Source of the DNA: Legionella moravica DSM 19234
Lineage (GTDB): Bacteria > Pseudomonadota > Gammaproteobacteria > Legionellales > Legionellaceae
Reading direction: 5' to 3'
Length of the DNA stretch: 64,000 bases
Assembly: GCF_000423305.1 (NCBI RefSeq)
Contig: NZ_AUHS01000003.1
Coordinates: forward strand, 248,001 to 312,000
In this document: in pieces, positions 50,493-60,819 of the stretch
How the letters are laid out: each line of letters begins with the position of its first letter
Numbering within the stretch: position 1 is the stretch's first letter
The notes under the pieces: model-generated
Database searches by the model: none
What the model was told of the DNA's origin: nothing
The model's input: only the letters and a program-made list of their open reading frames with translations
Translations under genes and position numbers: made by a program

Positions 50493-51404
50493 AATAATTT
50501 AGAGAGATATCAAATAAATAAGATACAAAAATTAGCATGAAATAAAAAATAGAAAAGAAATTAAATGTTTAAAATATGTTACTACTATAAATATATCCGT
50601 AATTTAATTTTATTAGGTATTAATTAAATAAATCTCGCAACAAAAGTCTCATTTATAAAAAATATGCACAATAATTAAAAAAATATACAGGGGCTGTAAT
50701 ATGGCATTTCGAGAGATAAGACCGTAAAGAAATAGTTCATCCCTAAACACTATAAATACAGTTCGAATTTCATTCCCGAAAGTAAAAGCAACTGGCAAAC
50801 ATAATTTAACTATACATAGGTATGAATGTAGCTCATAAATTAGGGCTTAAAGACGGAGACAAAATATAATTCAGTGTGGACGAAGATAATTCAAGAGTTT
50901 GGCTAATAAAAAAAGCCATTAATGATGTTGGATACAAACTAATTGATTCTTAAAAAAATAAAGATTCTACAAATCTTCGATTACAATTGACGTGGAATGA
51001 GTATACTCCAGATCCTCAAAAAACCGCGGTAAGAGAAGTAAAGCATGATATGCATGACGGAGGATTGAGGATTTTTGCCCATCTTAATTAAGATGCCGCG
51101 GCGAATTCTGGTGAAATTTATTCAACCATAGCAACTCTTTGATGCTGAGACCCAGTTGTTCCAATTTTTTACCACTACTATTTCAAATTCGGAGAGCATA
51201 ACAGGAGAACCAGGAAATTATGGGACAATTAAGCAGATTACTTACTAATAGACCCTTTATATCCTCACTTTCACTCATCATGCATGCAAAGACCCGCAAA
51301 TAAGCACAAAATGTCCGAAAATAACCAGCGCATGTCCTATTATGCCAAGCTGGATCAACGGTCTATGTCCTATAATTTAATTAGGTCAGGCAAACTAGAG
51401 TTCA
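50493..51404. other. Decayed AT-rich region before the AlkB-like gene
   Basis: Apart from the AbrB-type remnant I see no gene. Short frames between 50960 and 51400 are interrupted and lack ribosome sites. The region looks like eroded horizontally acquired DNA. Confidence 0.5.
50779..50953 (+). pseudogene. AbrB/MazE-type antitoxin remnant
   Basis: Translation gives KVKATGKHNLTIHR in one frame and then, after a one-base shift, MNVAHKLGLKDGDKI, a TAA stop, and FSVDEDNSRVWLIKKA. The LGLKDGD...F/VWLIKKA pattern is that of a swapped-hairpin SpoVT/AbrB domain. One frameshift and one stop make it dead. The following 150 bases may be the decayed partner, but I cannot assign them. Confidence 0.6.
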
Positions 51405-52478
51405 ATGATGTCATCGCTAAAAAAATTCAGCTTTTTAATGGTATATTTACTCATTCCACTCCCCATTATAGGCCTTCATCTTGGAGGATGGTTTAGTTTT
51501 CTTCCATTCGCAATAGTTTTTATCTTAATCCCTTTTGTTGACATTTTTATCAGAGATCCATCCAATCCATCAAGAGAACAAGAACATGAACTGATTAAAG
51601 ACAGTTATTATAAATACATAACCTATGCCTATGTACCAGCTCAAATAATCATGCTTGTTTATGCTGCTTATGTAGTTAGCACTCATCATCTGTCATGGAT
51701 TGAATGGCTTGGTTTTACCCTGTCGATAGGACTAATATCCGGTGGGGCAGGGATCAATTTAGCGCACGAATTGATGCATAAAAACAGCCGTACCCAACAA
51801 ATTCTTAGTAAAACATTATTAGTATGCGTGTGTTACGGTCATTTTTTTATCGAACATGTCAAAGGGCATCACGTTCGAGTGGCTACCCCAGAAGATCCTG
51901 CAACGGCACAATTGGGAGAAAGCTTTTATCAATTCATACCCAAGACATTGATCGGCTCCTTTAAATCAGCCCTGAGTCTTGAAAAAAAACGCATGCTTCA
52001 GAAGGGATATGCATGCTGGAGTTTGCATAATCATTTCTGGTGGATACTTTCAGTACCATTAATCATTGGCAGTCTGTGTTTGCTTCTCGGGGGATTTTCT
52101 ACGTTGGCATTTTTTATAGTACAATCATTCACCGCCATCATGACCCTTGAACTGGTTAATTATATTGAGCATTATGGTCTGGAAAGAAAAAAACTGGAAA
52201 ACGGTCTTTATGAAAAAGTCAGTCCATATCACTCCTGGAATGCGAATCACTGGTTAACCAACGCCATATTATTTCATTTACAACGTCATTCAGATCACCA
52301 TACCTATGGCGCTCGTCCTTATCAAATTTTACGCCATATGGAACAAAGCCCTCAACTTCCATCAGGATATCTGGGTATGATAGTTCTGGCGTTAATTCCC
52401 CCTCTCTGGAGTAGAATAATGGATAAGCGGGTTATTGAATTCAGAAGACAACTAAAACAAAAAGATAGGTGCCAATAA
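51405..52478 (+). CDS. alkB: AlkB-like membrane diiron alkane/fatty-acyl hydroxylase
   Basis: The 357-residue protein has several transmembrane helices and the AlkB histidine motifs HELMH (121-125), EHVKGHHVRVATPEDPATA (H151, H155, H156), NYIEHYGLER and LQRHSDHH. These separate AlkB hydroxylases from ordinary desaturases. It would oxidise a terminal methyl of an alkane or lipid using rubredoxin electrons. No rubredoxin gene is adjacent. Start codons ATGATG at 51405 lack a strong ribosome site. A lipid role is as likely as alkane use in this host-adapted organism. Confidence 0.88.
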   Translation: MMSSLKKFSFLMVYLLIPLPIIGLHLGGWFSFLPFAIVFILIPFVDIFIRDPSNPSREQEHELIKDSYYKYITYAYVPAQIIMLVYAAYVVSTHHLSWIEWLGFTLSIGLISGGAGINLAHELMHKNSRTQQILSKTLLVCVCYGHFFIEHVKGHHVRVATPEDPATAQLGESFYQFIPKTLIGSFKSALSLEKKRMLQKGYACWSLHNHFWWILSVPLIIGSLCLLLGGFSTLAFFIVQSFTAIMTLELVNYIEHYGLERKKLENGLYEKVSPYHSWNANHWLTNAILFHLQRHSDHHTYGARPYQILRHMEQSPQLPSGYLGMIVLALIPPLWSRIMDKRVIEFRRQLKQKDRCQ

Positions 52479-52569
52479 TCACTACGATTTATTTTTCTTT
52501 TCTGCCATAGAATTTAATAGAGCCTTTCAATAAACTAATCCTGGATTATTTCAAAAATAAGGATTTTTT

Positions 52570-53370
52570 ATGAAATATTTTTTAAGGAAGCATTGTTTTA
52601 TTGGTTCTGTTTTGTTCTTTTCTTCATCATATGCGGCACATCATGGACATGTTACTATTGCCGATCCAATATTGGGCAGCCGTGATATTATTTATGAACA
52701 AATTAATGAATTTGCGGTAGTTGAAGGGGATATTCTCATTGGAAAGGTAGCCCATTTAAAAGCTCAGGGGGCCATTATCACCCCAAAAGCAGGAGGCTCG
52801 CGTTGGCCTAATGGAGTTGTTCCTTATGAGGTCGCTGAAGATTTACCCTTTATGAACAAATTAGCCATCTATCAAGCAATCGATCATTGGCAAAAAAATA
52901 CCCATCTGGAGTTTTTAGAGTTAAACTCTAAAAATCGCTATGAACACCGTGATTATATTTCATTCATCCATGCGGAAGGTACAACCTGTTCTTCATATGT
53001 AGGCAAAAAGGGTGGTAAACAGGAAATTAATCTGGCGCCACGGTGTACCACTATGAATACGGTACATGAAATTGGCCATGCTCTTGGTTTATGGCATGAA
53101 CAATCACGAGCAGACAGAAACTCCTATGTGCGTATCGTATGGGAGAATATTGACGATAAGTACAAGCACAATTTTGAACAGCAATTAACCGACGGTAAAG
53201 ATTTTGGTTATTATGATTATCAATCCATCATGCATTACGGTAGCTTTGCCTTTTCTAAAAACGGTGAAAAAACCATTATCCCATTAACTGATGGAGTAGA
53301 AATTGGGCAGCGAACTCACTTAAGTGAAAAAGATATCGCTGCCGTTAAAGCAATGTACCCTGAAGCCTAA
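52570..53370 (+). CDS. legP: LegP-like astacin-family zinc metalloprotease
   Basis: The protease domain has the full astacin signature HEIGHALGLWHEQSRADR (H166, E167, H170, H176) and the Met-turn SIMHYG (M221 and Y223). Astacins are rare in bacteria. L. pneumophila LegP, a reported Dot/Icm substrate, is one. An N-terminal hydrophobic segment (residues 8-22, ending SSYAA) looks like a Sec signal peptide, unusual for a type IV effector. AAGGAT precedes the ATG. Its stop overlaps the convergent effector-like gene by 4 bases. Confidence 0.88.
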   Translation: MKYFLRKHCFIGSVLFFSSSYAAHHGHVTIADPILGSRDIIYEQINEFAVVEGDILIGKVAHLKAQGAIITPKAGGSRWPNGVVPYEVAEDLPFMNKLAIYQAIDHWQKNTHLEFLELNSKNRYEHRDYISFIHAEGTTCSSYVGKKGGKQEINLAPRCTTMNTVHEIGHALGLWHEQSRADRNSYVRIVWENIDDKYKHNFEQQLTDGKDFGYYDYQSIMHYGSFAFSKNGEKTIIPLTDGVEIGQRTHLSEKDIAAVKAMYPEA

Positions 53371-55196
53371 CTCTTGCCAGGAAGAAAACCCTGGTTTTCT
53401 TCCTCTCCATCCATCAATTGGCGGGATGCAAGAGTGTCTTTATGCTGGTCATAAGCATGGTAAAGTTCATATCCCAGATACATGGCTGTTAGGGCAATCG
53501 CCGCAGGCCAGCAAATCGCAAAAGTAGTTATCAATACCATAGGCATAATCGTGTTTTTAGCCATATTAAAGATAAAATCATTACGAGCGGTTTCATATTC
53601 CTTATAAGCGACTGGGAGTTGATTACCCGTTAGTTGAGCTTGTTCCAAGTAAAGGCTTTTTTCTTTGTATTGTGAATAGGCTCCTGCTGAAAGATACATC
53701 GCTACGGCTACAGTACAAACAAAAAAAGAAGCAAGCACCAGCATAGGAGGACTGACTAAAATTGCAACAGTAAATCCTGACATTAACAAAGCAGCTGCAG
53801 CAGCTACAAAATAAAAGGTTGCTTCTTTAGTCCGCCAATTGATCTCAAGTTCCGATAACTGTTTATTGAGCATTTCAATATGCAAACGTCGTTGTTCATC
53901 TGTCAATTTCTTAAATAAATTTGGATTATTGTAATCGTCAATTTCCAAAAGATATTGAGATTTTTTAGTCAAATACTCCTCTTTGGCTAACTTACACTTA
54001 TACAGTGCCATGCATACGTCAAAGGTCAGAAATACCGCTGTTAAATAGCCTGCGACAGGTCCTGAAATATTGAATAAATTATTAAAATTAGACAAACAGT
54101 TAACTGTTGCCCAAACCACGTCATTAGCAAAATTACAATGCCGTTTATAAAGCTCATTGGTAAACCGTTCAAAAGCGGTTGTAATTTCAGGAACATGACC
54201 CGTTTGGGCTGTAATCAATTCTTTAACATCATCAGCGTTTAAACGGATTGTGCTATTTTCATTTAATTTACTCAGCAATTCATCTTTGAATTTATTGGGA
54301 TCCTTAACGGTTAGCTTTTGGGGAGTTCCATTTTTAGGGACATAATATAACTGTACATTATCATGGTCTTCATCCCGAACCAGAATGTAACTGTTTCTGT
54401 AAGGCTCAATGCTGGCAGCACCAGGCAAATAATCCAGTTTGGTGACATCACATCCATTTTTCGCTCCTTTCTCCAATTCAGATGGAAAAAATGTATGCTT
54501 GATCAACAAACCACCATCAATCATCAATCGTATAAGAAAGAATCCTACACTAAAGAAATTAATGACGCCTACAGGCGCTTGAAAAACAGAAATAATCTTG
54601 TCTACATCTGTATGTGTACCGAGTAAAACATCCAGTTTTTCTATGAGATGCAAATCTTTTGCCATAGTCAAACCCTGAGTGAGTGTCATACGACAAAAGG
54701 CCCAGTAAATTCGACACAGATTCGCGTACGCAACATAATCACGAATTTGCGATACATGAAAGGGGGAGTTCACCAAATTGCGAAAACTGCCAAGGTAAGA
54801 GTTGTATAGTGAATCAATAAAGGCCGCTTCTGAAGCTTTATGCTGTACTTTATTAATCAGGCGCTCTTTAATTTGTACCTTTATTTGAGCATATTCAGAT
54901 TGTTTTCCTGGTTGCAGGTAGGCACTATGAAAAGCTTCCAGCAAAGAGGCACAATAGTAACAATAGATCCAAAAAACTTCTTTTTTTTCATCATCTTGAT
55001 TTTTTAAGATGTGAAACATTTCAGTAAATTCGGCCTCGAGCAAATGCTTGTTCTGCAGTAAAAAACTGTATCCTATCGTTTCAGCGCGTTGATCTGCAGC
55101 TTTAAATTTTAATTGGAGAGTGTCAATGGAAGGAATTTCGGAGAAGAACTGATGTTTGTCCCTACGTACAGCTGCATTTTGCTTCGAATAAACCAT
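53367..55196 (-). CDS. Membrane effector-like protein of unknown function
   Basis: The protein, about 609 residues, has no domain I recognise. It begins with a helical part (MVYSKQNAAVRRDKHQFFSE). A hydrophobic pair lies near the middle, and strong transmembrane segments follow in the last third (FYFVAAAAALLMSGFTVAIL, LVLASFFVCTVAVAMYL, MPMVLITTFAICWPAAIALT). The tail is acidic (MDGEEENQGFLPGKS). The ATG at 55196 with GAGAG upstream is preferred over a TTG at 55211. It is convergent with legP in a region where L. pneumophila carries Dot/Icm substrates, so effector status is plausible. Confidence 0.6.
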   Translation of the reverse strand: MVYSKQNAAVRRDKHQFFSEIPSIDTLQLKFKAADQRAETIGYSFLLQNKHLLEAEFTEMFHILKNQDDEKKEVFWIYCYYCASLLEAFHSAYLQPGKQSEYAQIKVQIKERLINKVQHKASEAAFIDSLYNSYLGSFRNLVNSPFHVSQIRDYVAYANLCRIYWAFCRMTLTQGLTMAKDLHLIEKLDVLLGTHTDVDKIISVFQAPVGVINFFSVGFFLIRLMIDGGLLIKHTFFPSELEKGAKNGCDVTKLDYLPGAASIEPYRNSYILVRDEDHDNVQLYYVPKNGTPQKLTVKDPNKFKDELLSKLNENSTIRLNADDVKELITAQTGHVPEITTAFERFTNELYKRHCNFANDVVWATVNCLSNFNNLFNISGPVAGYLTAVFLTFDVCMALYKCKLAKEEYLTKKSQYLLEIDDYNNPNLFKKLTDEQRRLHIEMLNKQLSELEINWRTKEATFYFVAAAAALLMSGFTVAILVSPPMLVLASFFVCTVAVAMYLSAGAYSQYKEKSLYLEQAQLTGNQLPVAYKEYETARNDFIFNMAKNTIMPMVLITTFAICWPAAIALTAMYLGYELYHAYDQHKDTLASRQLMDGEEENQGFLPGKS

Positions 55197-55511
55197 GATA
55201 ACAACTCTCAAAAATTATACAGGAAGTTTTATTTATAGTACGTTAACACTTGATTTTGCATTTGACAAGTCTTTTTGTATTGTTTTTTGACACATTGTTT
55301 TGTGAGTTTCAGAAGTCTGAAAGGTTCAAATACGGGTGGATATTTAAGATTAAAGGTGTTGGTTTTCTGAATTGAGGTAAACAGGAGAAAATCATTTAAT
55401 TGCCTGCTTTCAGTATTTTTATGCAATAAATATCTGTATATAAAAAGATCCTGTCTTGCCCGCGCAAACGGGCAACCATTTCAGGTTTGGCACTGAAATA
55501 AATTAAGATAA

Positions 55512-56006
55512 CTCGCTGAAATGTCCTTCTCCCTCAGGGAGAAGGTGCCAACGGCGGATGAGGGGATCACACATCATTCATGAAATACTTATAAATAACA
55601 TCCATTACTAAATTAAATTGTTGCTGTACTTCATTATTCCAATAACCTTAAAATTTCATAGCCTGAATTATTAAGAGAGTTAGTCCTTCTATTATCGTAT
55701 TCATTTTGCCCGCACTCATTCTGCTGACCACCATCTATCTCAATAATTAGGGTCTGTTGACAATTCAAGTTTCGACGTCCCGCGACTTGTTCCTGTCTCT
55801 TGGTCACAAATATGGAGTCTTGGAGAAAAGTCAGATTTGTATGCAGGTGCTGTTATTGCATAGGCTTTTTGCATTATCAATTAATCCCATGCATTTAATT
55901 TATTTTTGGTTGGACTAAGTATTTTAATAGATAATTTTAATCGTTTTAAGATCCCCTCATCCGCCGTTGGCACCTTCTCCCTGAGGGAGAAGGACATTTT
56001 AGCGAG
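55512..56006. mobile_element. Inverted-repeat cassette carrying a DUF559 nuclease remnant
   Basis: Arms 55512-55568 and 55950-56006 are reverse complements in 56 of 57 positions; their core contains gaaggtgccaacggcggatg. A weaker outer pair (55451-55474 and 56073-56096, 20 of 24 matches) may be an older layer. The inside holds part of a DUF559 gene. The structure parallels the GIY-YIG cassette at 49926-50492 but with unrelated arms. Confidence 0.75.
55567..55750 (-). pseudogene. DUF559-family endonuclease-like protein, C-terminal remnant
   Basis: The minus-strand translation LIIEIDGGQQNECGQNEYDNRR and NSLNNSGYEILR is the core of DUF559, a restriction-endonuclease-like fold related to Vsr. 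A one-base insertion shifts the following WNNEVQQQFNLVMDVIYKYF to another frame. The N-terminal half of the domain is missing. It ends at TGA 55567, at the edge of the left arm. Confidence 0.75.
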
Positions 56007-56175
56007 ATTTCGATAACATTTGGAATTATCAATTTAGCATTTCGTCAAGAAGAACTTAAGGCTAATTGGGAGTGCCCGCCTGCGAGGGCAGGACAGTTTT
56101 TTTTCATGTAAAGAGTAATAAATACTGCGCCTATTCATAAACAAAGACTAAAAGCACCGATTAGAGTGAACTGGT

Positions 56176-57516
56176 TCATTTACCAATACAAAAACTGGAA
56201 AAAATCCTTCCCAATAAATCGTCCGAGGTAAATTCGCCAGTAATTTCGCAAAGCACTTGGTGAGCAAGACGTAAATCTTCTGCTAACAATTCCCCAGCCC
56301 GATGCTCCGTTAATTGCTTTTGTCCGGTAAGTAGTAGATTTTTAGCTTCATCCAAAGCTTGAAGATGACGCCTTCTCGCTAAGAACTGGCCTTCATTGGG
56401 ATGATAACCGGCCATTTGTTTGATTAAAGTCTTTAGACCATCGACGCCATAGCCTGACTTAGCTGACAAATACACGGTATTGTTCTCTGTTTTAGCAGAG
56501 AGGTTCTTCATATCAATTTTATTGAACACAGTAATTATGGGGATATCGTTTGGTAATTCCGATCTGATTTCATTGGAAAGGCATTCATGTTGGTCGGGAT
56601 CATTCACATCGATTACCAATAAAACACAATCAGCTTGTTTTAATTCAAGCCAAGCTCTTCTAATTCCTTCCCGCTCAACCAGATCATCACTTTCCCTTAA
56701 TCCTGCTGTATCGATAATATGCAAGGGAATATCATCCAATAATACATGTTCACGCATGACATCGCGAGTAGTACCTGCAACCTCGGTGACTATCGCGACA
56801 TCCCGACCTGCAAGATTATTAATTAAAGTAGACTTACCCGCATTGGGTCTGCCTGCAATAACTACAGAAAGACCTTCATGTAAAATCACGCCCTGATTGG
56901 CTTGGGATCGTATTACAGTCAGTTGCTCCAGCAAATCCTGAAGTAAATTTGATACCTTTCCATCATTTAAAAAATCAATTTCTTCTTCAGGAAAATCAAT
57001 TGCAGCCTCAACATACAAGCGCAAATAAATGAGCTCTTCATTTAATTGATTAATTTTGGCTGAAAATTCGCCTTGCAAGGAACGTAATGCCAGACGTGCT
57101 GCAGTTTGTGAACTTGAATTGATTAAATCAGCTATAGCTTCAGCTTGTGTCAAATCGATTTTATCATTTAAAAAAGCTCGTTCTGAAAACTCTCCAGGTC
57201 TTGCTAAGCGAGCACCCAAAACAACACATTCTTTAATGAGCATATCCAGTACAACTGGTGAACCATGTCCATGTATTTCTACGACATCTTCACCGGTAAA
57301 AGAATGAGGAGCCTTAAAATAGAGCATTAAGCCCTGATCAACTAATTCATTATCTGATGTATAGAAAGAACAGTACGTTGCCAATCTGGGTTTCAGTGCT
57401 TTATTAGCATTAAGAGTTATTGCAATTGAATAAGCTTTTTCACCCGATAATCGGATTATGCCTACCCCACCTTTTCCTGGTGGGGTAGCTATTGCTACTA
57501 TGGTATCTTCAGACAT
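56176..57516 (-). CDS. mnmE: tRNA-modifying GTPase MnmE
   Basis: With MnmG it modifies U34 of certain tRNAs. The N-terminal formyl-THF domain ([16 protein letters not shown]), the G domain in the middle ([31 protein letters not shown]) and the closing CIGK with the functional cysteine are all present. At 446 residues the length is normal. It follows yidC without a gap, the standard order near the origin. Confidence 0.97.
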   Translation of the reverse strand: MSEDTIVAIATPPGKGGVGIIRLSGEKAYSIAITLNANKALKPRLATYCSFYTSDNELVDQGLMLYFKAPHSFTGEDVVEIHGHGSPVVLDMLIKECVVLGARLARPGEFSERAFLNDKIDLTQAEAIADLINSSSQTAARLALRSLQGEFSAKINQLNEELIYLRLYVEAAIDFPEEEIDFLNDGKVSNLLQDLLEQLTVIRSQANQGVILHEGLSVVIAGRPNAGKSTLINNLAGRDVAIVTEVAGTTRDVMREHVLLDDIPLHIIDTAGLRESDDLVEREGIRRAWLELKQADCVLLVIDVNDPDQHECLSNEIRSELPNDIPIITVFNKIDMKNLSAKTENNTVYLSAKSGYGVDGLKTLIKQMAGYHPNEGQFLARRRHLQALDEAKNLLLTGQKQLTEHRAGELLAEDLRLAHQVLCEITGEFTSDDLLGRIFSSFCIGK

Positions 57517-59202
57517 TTACTTTGCTGTTGCTACCAGTTTTTTGGCTGGTTTGTCGTCTGAATATTTTCGGGTAATGTACCATTGTTGCATAATGGATAA
57601 GGTATTATTCACTATCCAATACAACACCAATCCGGATGGAAAACTCCAGAACAAACCAGTAAATAGAATTGGCAAGAACATCATTACTTTTGCCTGCATA
57701 GGATCCGGCGGTGTTGGGTTTAATTTTTGCTGTACCAACATTGTCGCACCCATAATAAGCGGCAGAACATGATAGGGATCAGCTGAAGCCAAGTCATTAA
57801 TCCAGAAAATAAAAGGAGCTTGTCTTAACTCAACACTTTCCAGCAATACCCAATACAAAGCAATAAATACAGGAATTTGTATAATAATAGGCAAACAACC
57901 ACCTAAAGGATTCACTTTTTCCTGGCGATACAGTTCCATAGTTGCCTGGCTGATTTTGGCTTTATCATCACCATAACGCTCTCGCAAAGCCTGCAGTTTG
58001 GGTTGTAATTTACGCATTCCAGCCATTGATTTATAACTGGTTGCTGAAAGCCGGTAGAATGCCAGCTTAATTAAGACGGTAACCAGAACAATAGACCAGC
58101 CCCAGTTTCCAACAAGATTATAAATTGCCTTCATCAATGAAAACAGCAATGAAGAAACAAACCAAAGGATTCCGTAATCAACGGTTAAATCCAAAGAAGG
58201 AGCGATGCCTTTTAAAACGCTGGTAATTTCAGGACCAACATACAGCTTGGAACCTATGTTCTTTTGCTCATCTGGCTTGATGGTAATAGGTTGACTTACT
58301 GCACCTATAGTGTAATCACCATTAATTGCTCGAGTGTAAAATTTATTTTCACTTGAACTGGAAGGGATCCAGGCACTTAAAAAATAATGCTGCTGCATCG
58401 CAATCCAACCGCCTTTGGCATCAACATCAAGATTGGTTTTATGCATATCGCTAAAACCAACCTTTTGATAACGATGAGATCCAGGATTAGAATAGGACGC
58501 TCCAGTATAAGAACCAACATGAAAAATGCTGGATTTATCTTCCTGGGGTGAACTGCGCAACAATTGCGTGTTTAAATAGCCTTTCCAATCACTTGTTCCA
58601 TTATTGATGATTTTATATTGTACCTCGATTAAATAACTGCCTTTAGTAAAAATAAATTCCTTTTTAACAGTTAACCCATCTTCATTTTTCCCTTCAAGGG
58701 TAACGATTAATTGATCTTGATTAGGCTGTAACTGATACTCTTTTTGTTCTGAAGTAAAACCAAAATTAAGCGATTGAACGGATTGGTCTTTTGCAACAAA
58801 GATACTGCTGTTGGCTACATAGCGTTCTTGAGGTTGATTTTGCAAAAGAGGGAATGGTTTGTTTTTATCCTCAACGCTCAAAGGATAATCAAGAAGCAGT
58901 CCTTTGACTATGTCTCCTTGCTTTAAATCAATGGCAACGTCTAAAACATCCGTTTTAACCTGAATCAGTTGTTCAGGTTTCGTCATAACATTGTTTGCTT
59001 GTTGCTCAACAGATGGATTTAGAGGGCTTTGTTCTGAGTCACCAGGAGTTACTTGGGGTAATAAATGACCATCAGTGTTCAACTGACTGGTTGATTCTAT
59101 TGCAACAGGAGGTTTTGCTGGATAATCCGCCTGCCAGGCGTTCCAAAGTGATAAACCAACCAGGGCTAACGCCATATATAATATTATACGTCTAATATCC
59201 AT
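57517..59202 (-). CDS. yidC: Membrane protein insertase YidC
   Basis: The 561-residue inner-membrane insertase has an N-terminal signal-anchor ([18 protein letters not shown]) and a large periplasmic domain. Five transmembrane helices follow, including [19 protein letters not shown] (with the groove arginine) and [21 protein letters not shown]. Its start shares one base with the yidD stop. Confident. Confidence 0.97.
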   Translation of the reverse strand: MDIRRIILYMALALVGLSLWNAWQADYPAKPPVAIESTSQLNTDGHLLPQVTPGDSEQSPLNPSVEQQANNVMTKPEQLIQVKTDVLDVAIDLKQGDIVKGLLLDYPLSVEDKNKPFPLLQNQPQERYVANSSIFVAKDQSVQSLNFGFTSEQKEYQLQPNQDQLIVTLEGKNEDGLTVKKEFIFTKGSYLIEVQYKIINNGTSDWKGYLNTQLLRSSPQEDKSSIFHVGSYTGASYSNPGSHRYQKVGFSDMHKTNLDVDAKGGWIAMQQHYFLSAWIPSSSSENKFYTRAINGDYTIGAVSQPITIKPDEQKNIGSKLYVGPEITSVLKGIAPSLDLTVDYGILWFVSSLLFSLMKAIYNLVGNWGWSIVLVTVLIKLAFYRLSATSYKSMAGMRKLQPKLQALRERYGDDKAKISQATMELYRQEKVNPLGGCLPIIIQIPVFIALYWVLLESVELRQAPFIFWINDLASADPYHVLPLIMGATMLVQQKLNPTPPDPMQAKVMMFLPILFTGLFWSFPSGLVLYWIVNNTLSIMQQWYITRKYSDDKPAKKLVATAK

Positions 59203-59450
59203 TAAAGCTTCTCATCGTTAGGGAGTACCGGATCATAACCACCACGCGACCAGGGATGACATCGTAATAATCGTTTCAATCCCATCCACATGCCTTTCGT
59301 TATGCCATGTTGTTTGATTGCACTCTCAGCATACTGTGAACAACTAGGATAATAGCGACAGCATGGTTTAATCAATGGGGCAATCAAAAATTGATATATT
59401 TTTATTGGAATGCATACTATTTGTCGTAGTATGAAATTAGTTTTTCCCAT
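59202..59450 (-). CDS. yidD: Membrane protein insertion efficiency factor YidD
   Basis: The 82-residue protein has the family motif [21 protein letters not shown] and a closing [13 protein letters not shown]. It supports YidC-dependent insertion. It overlaps rnpA by 34 bases in another frame, a common arrangement. Confidence 0.95.
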   Translation of the reverse strand: MGKTNFILRQIVCIPIKIYQFLIAPLIKPCCRYYPSCSQYAESAIKQHGITKGMWMGLKRLLRCHPWSRGGYDPVLPNDEKL

Positions 59451-59761
59451 GTTTTGCTCAATTGGGTATTTATGCCTGAATTTGTTTGTCGTGCCACACC
59501 TTGTTTTGCTAGAAATATCATATCGACTGCAGGCAGATTCTGTTTTCTGAATCCTTCTCGCAAAAGACGCTTTATTCGGTTTCTATCATGGGCTTTTGCT
59601 ATCATTTTTTTTGATAGCGCCAGCCCTAGACGGGCATAACCAAGATTATTGGTTCTGTATAATACAACAAATTCAGTCGTTACAATTTTTTTTGCCTGTT
59701 CAAACACATGGTCATAATCTTTTTTTGTCAACAGTCTCTGTGTTTTATTAAATGCAAACAC
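59417..59761 (-). CDS. rnpA: Ribonuclease P protein component
   Basis: RnpA binds the RNase P RNA and helps cleave tRNA 5' leaders. The signature [30 protein letters not shown] (residues 43-72, given here in part by its RNR core) is present. The start is GTG at 59761 directly after the rpmH stop. 114 residues. The 3' end overlaps yidD. Confidence 0.94.
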   Translation of the reverse strand: MFAFNKTQRLLTKKDYDHVFEQAKKIVTTEFVVLYRTNNLGYARLGLALSKKMIAKAHDRNRIKRLLREGFRKQNLPAVDMIFLAKQGVARQTNSGINTQLSKTWEKLISYYDK

Positions 59762-59896
59762 TTAAGCTGACAAACGCTTACGTCCTTTAGCACGACGACG
59801 TTTAATTACTAATCGACCTGCACGAGTTGCCATACGCTCACGAAAACCATGATCGCGTTTGCGTTTTAAATTACTTGGTTGAAAGGTGCGTTTCAT
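59762..59896 (-). CDS. rpmH: 50S ribosomal protein L34
   Basis: The 44-residue, very basic protein begins [20 protein letters not shown] and ends with [11 protein letters not shown], which is the universal L34 sequence. It starts the rpmH-rnpA-yidD-yidC-mnmE run. Confidence 0.97.
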   Translation of the reverse strand: MKRTFQPSNLKRKRDHGFRERMATRAGRLVIKRRRAKGRKRLSA

Positions 59897-60274
59897 GATG
59901 AACCTGTATATAAATTTATGAGGTTGGCAATGATAGATAACTTTCTTTCCACTGTCAAATTACAAAGGTGTTTATTTTTTGGCGCATTTTATTTTTTAGC
60001 GAGATTGCTAATTATAATATATTTCTTAAATTATTTATTTTTTTATTATATTTAGCGCTCTCAATCCTGTTGATATCTCTATTATTTTATTTAATATCAA
60101 TATCTTATGATTATTTTTTCCTGTTCAAAACTCTTGTATTGATCCGTTTTTGCGTGTGTATAAACCGTTCCCATTTTACTAACTCTGAATTTGTACACTG
60201 AATATAGTATTATTAAACCTCGTCTTATTCACATCTTTCTCTCTGATGAGTTCGAATAATTGTCGTCATCATTT
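59897..60274. other. T-rich intergenic region upstream of rpmH
   Basis: Extremely AT-rich DNA of 378 bases that should hold the rpmH promoter. A short frame on the plus strand (59968-60201) is low-complexity and lacks a ribosome site, so I do not call it a gene. Confidence 0.45.
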
Positions 60275-60819
60275 TTAATGCAGTGCTGTCTGGCCTGATG
60301 AGTCAGCGTTGTTAATACTCACATCGATGTTTTTTGTTAAAAGAGTTGACAGTGTTTCCAGGTATAGGCGCAGGCTGGCCCCTTGAGCCAATTGAAACAA
60401 AGGGCCTCTACCATAGCGATCTGGGACTTTCATGTGGAATTGCTCTTCATCAACTATCCGGTTCACGAAATAAGGTGATGATAAAACTACATGGCTAGTC
60501 ATCTTTAATTCGTTAATCGATGCACCTAGAGAAGCAAGTAATTCTGCAACCTTGGGGTTAGTCACAGATTCTATAGCTGTCTTTTTGTGATTGTCCTCTT
60601 GTTCTATTTTCAGGCCGTGAGCTAATAATAACTTAGTAAGTTCTGTATCATTGCTTTTATGCAGATAACTTTTTCCTTTTTCATCGATGTAATGAACGTT
60701 TGCTCCATGGTCTATTAGTTTTTTTGCTAAATGAAATCGTTAATCTTATCTCCAAGTTCCAAATAGCTCTTTACTCCTTCAATATCGTCGTTTATCGCCG
60801 CTTCATGCAATCGTGACAT
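60275..60819 (-). pseudogene. Ankyrin-repeat protein, frameshifted and truncated
   Basis: From ATG 60819 (GAGAG upstream) translation gives MSRLHEAAINDDIEGVKSYL, a typical ankyrin repeat, until a frame break near 60735 (TAG follows). In another frame it continues HLAKKLIDHGANVHYIDEKG, KLLLAHGLKIEQEDNHKKT and VAELLASLGASINEL, then ends at GQTALH-stop. These are degenerate ankyrin repeats. One indel, or a small deletion of about 20 bases, has broken it. The end at TALH looks truncated too, since that motif normally begins a repeat. Ankyrin proteins are frequent Dot/Icm effectors. Confidence 0.75.

Noticed and set aside
51284..51496. 70-codon frame just before the AlkB-like gene
   Set aside because: It overlaps alkB in another frame, lies in decayed DNA and resembles nothing known.
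55229..55426. 65-codon minus-strand frame upstream of the effector-like gene
   Set aside because: No ribosome site or similarity; likely chance in AT-rich DNA.
59968..60201. 77-codon plus-strand frame upstream of rpmH
   Set aside because: Composed of Phe, Leu and Ile from T-rich DNA; no ribosome site.
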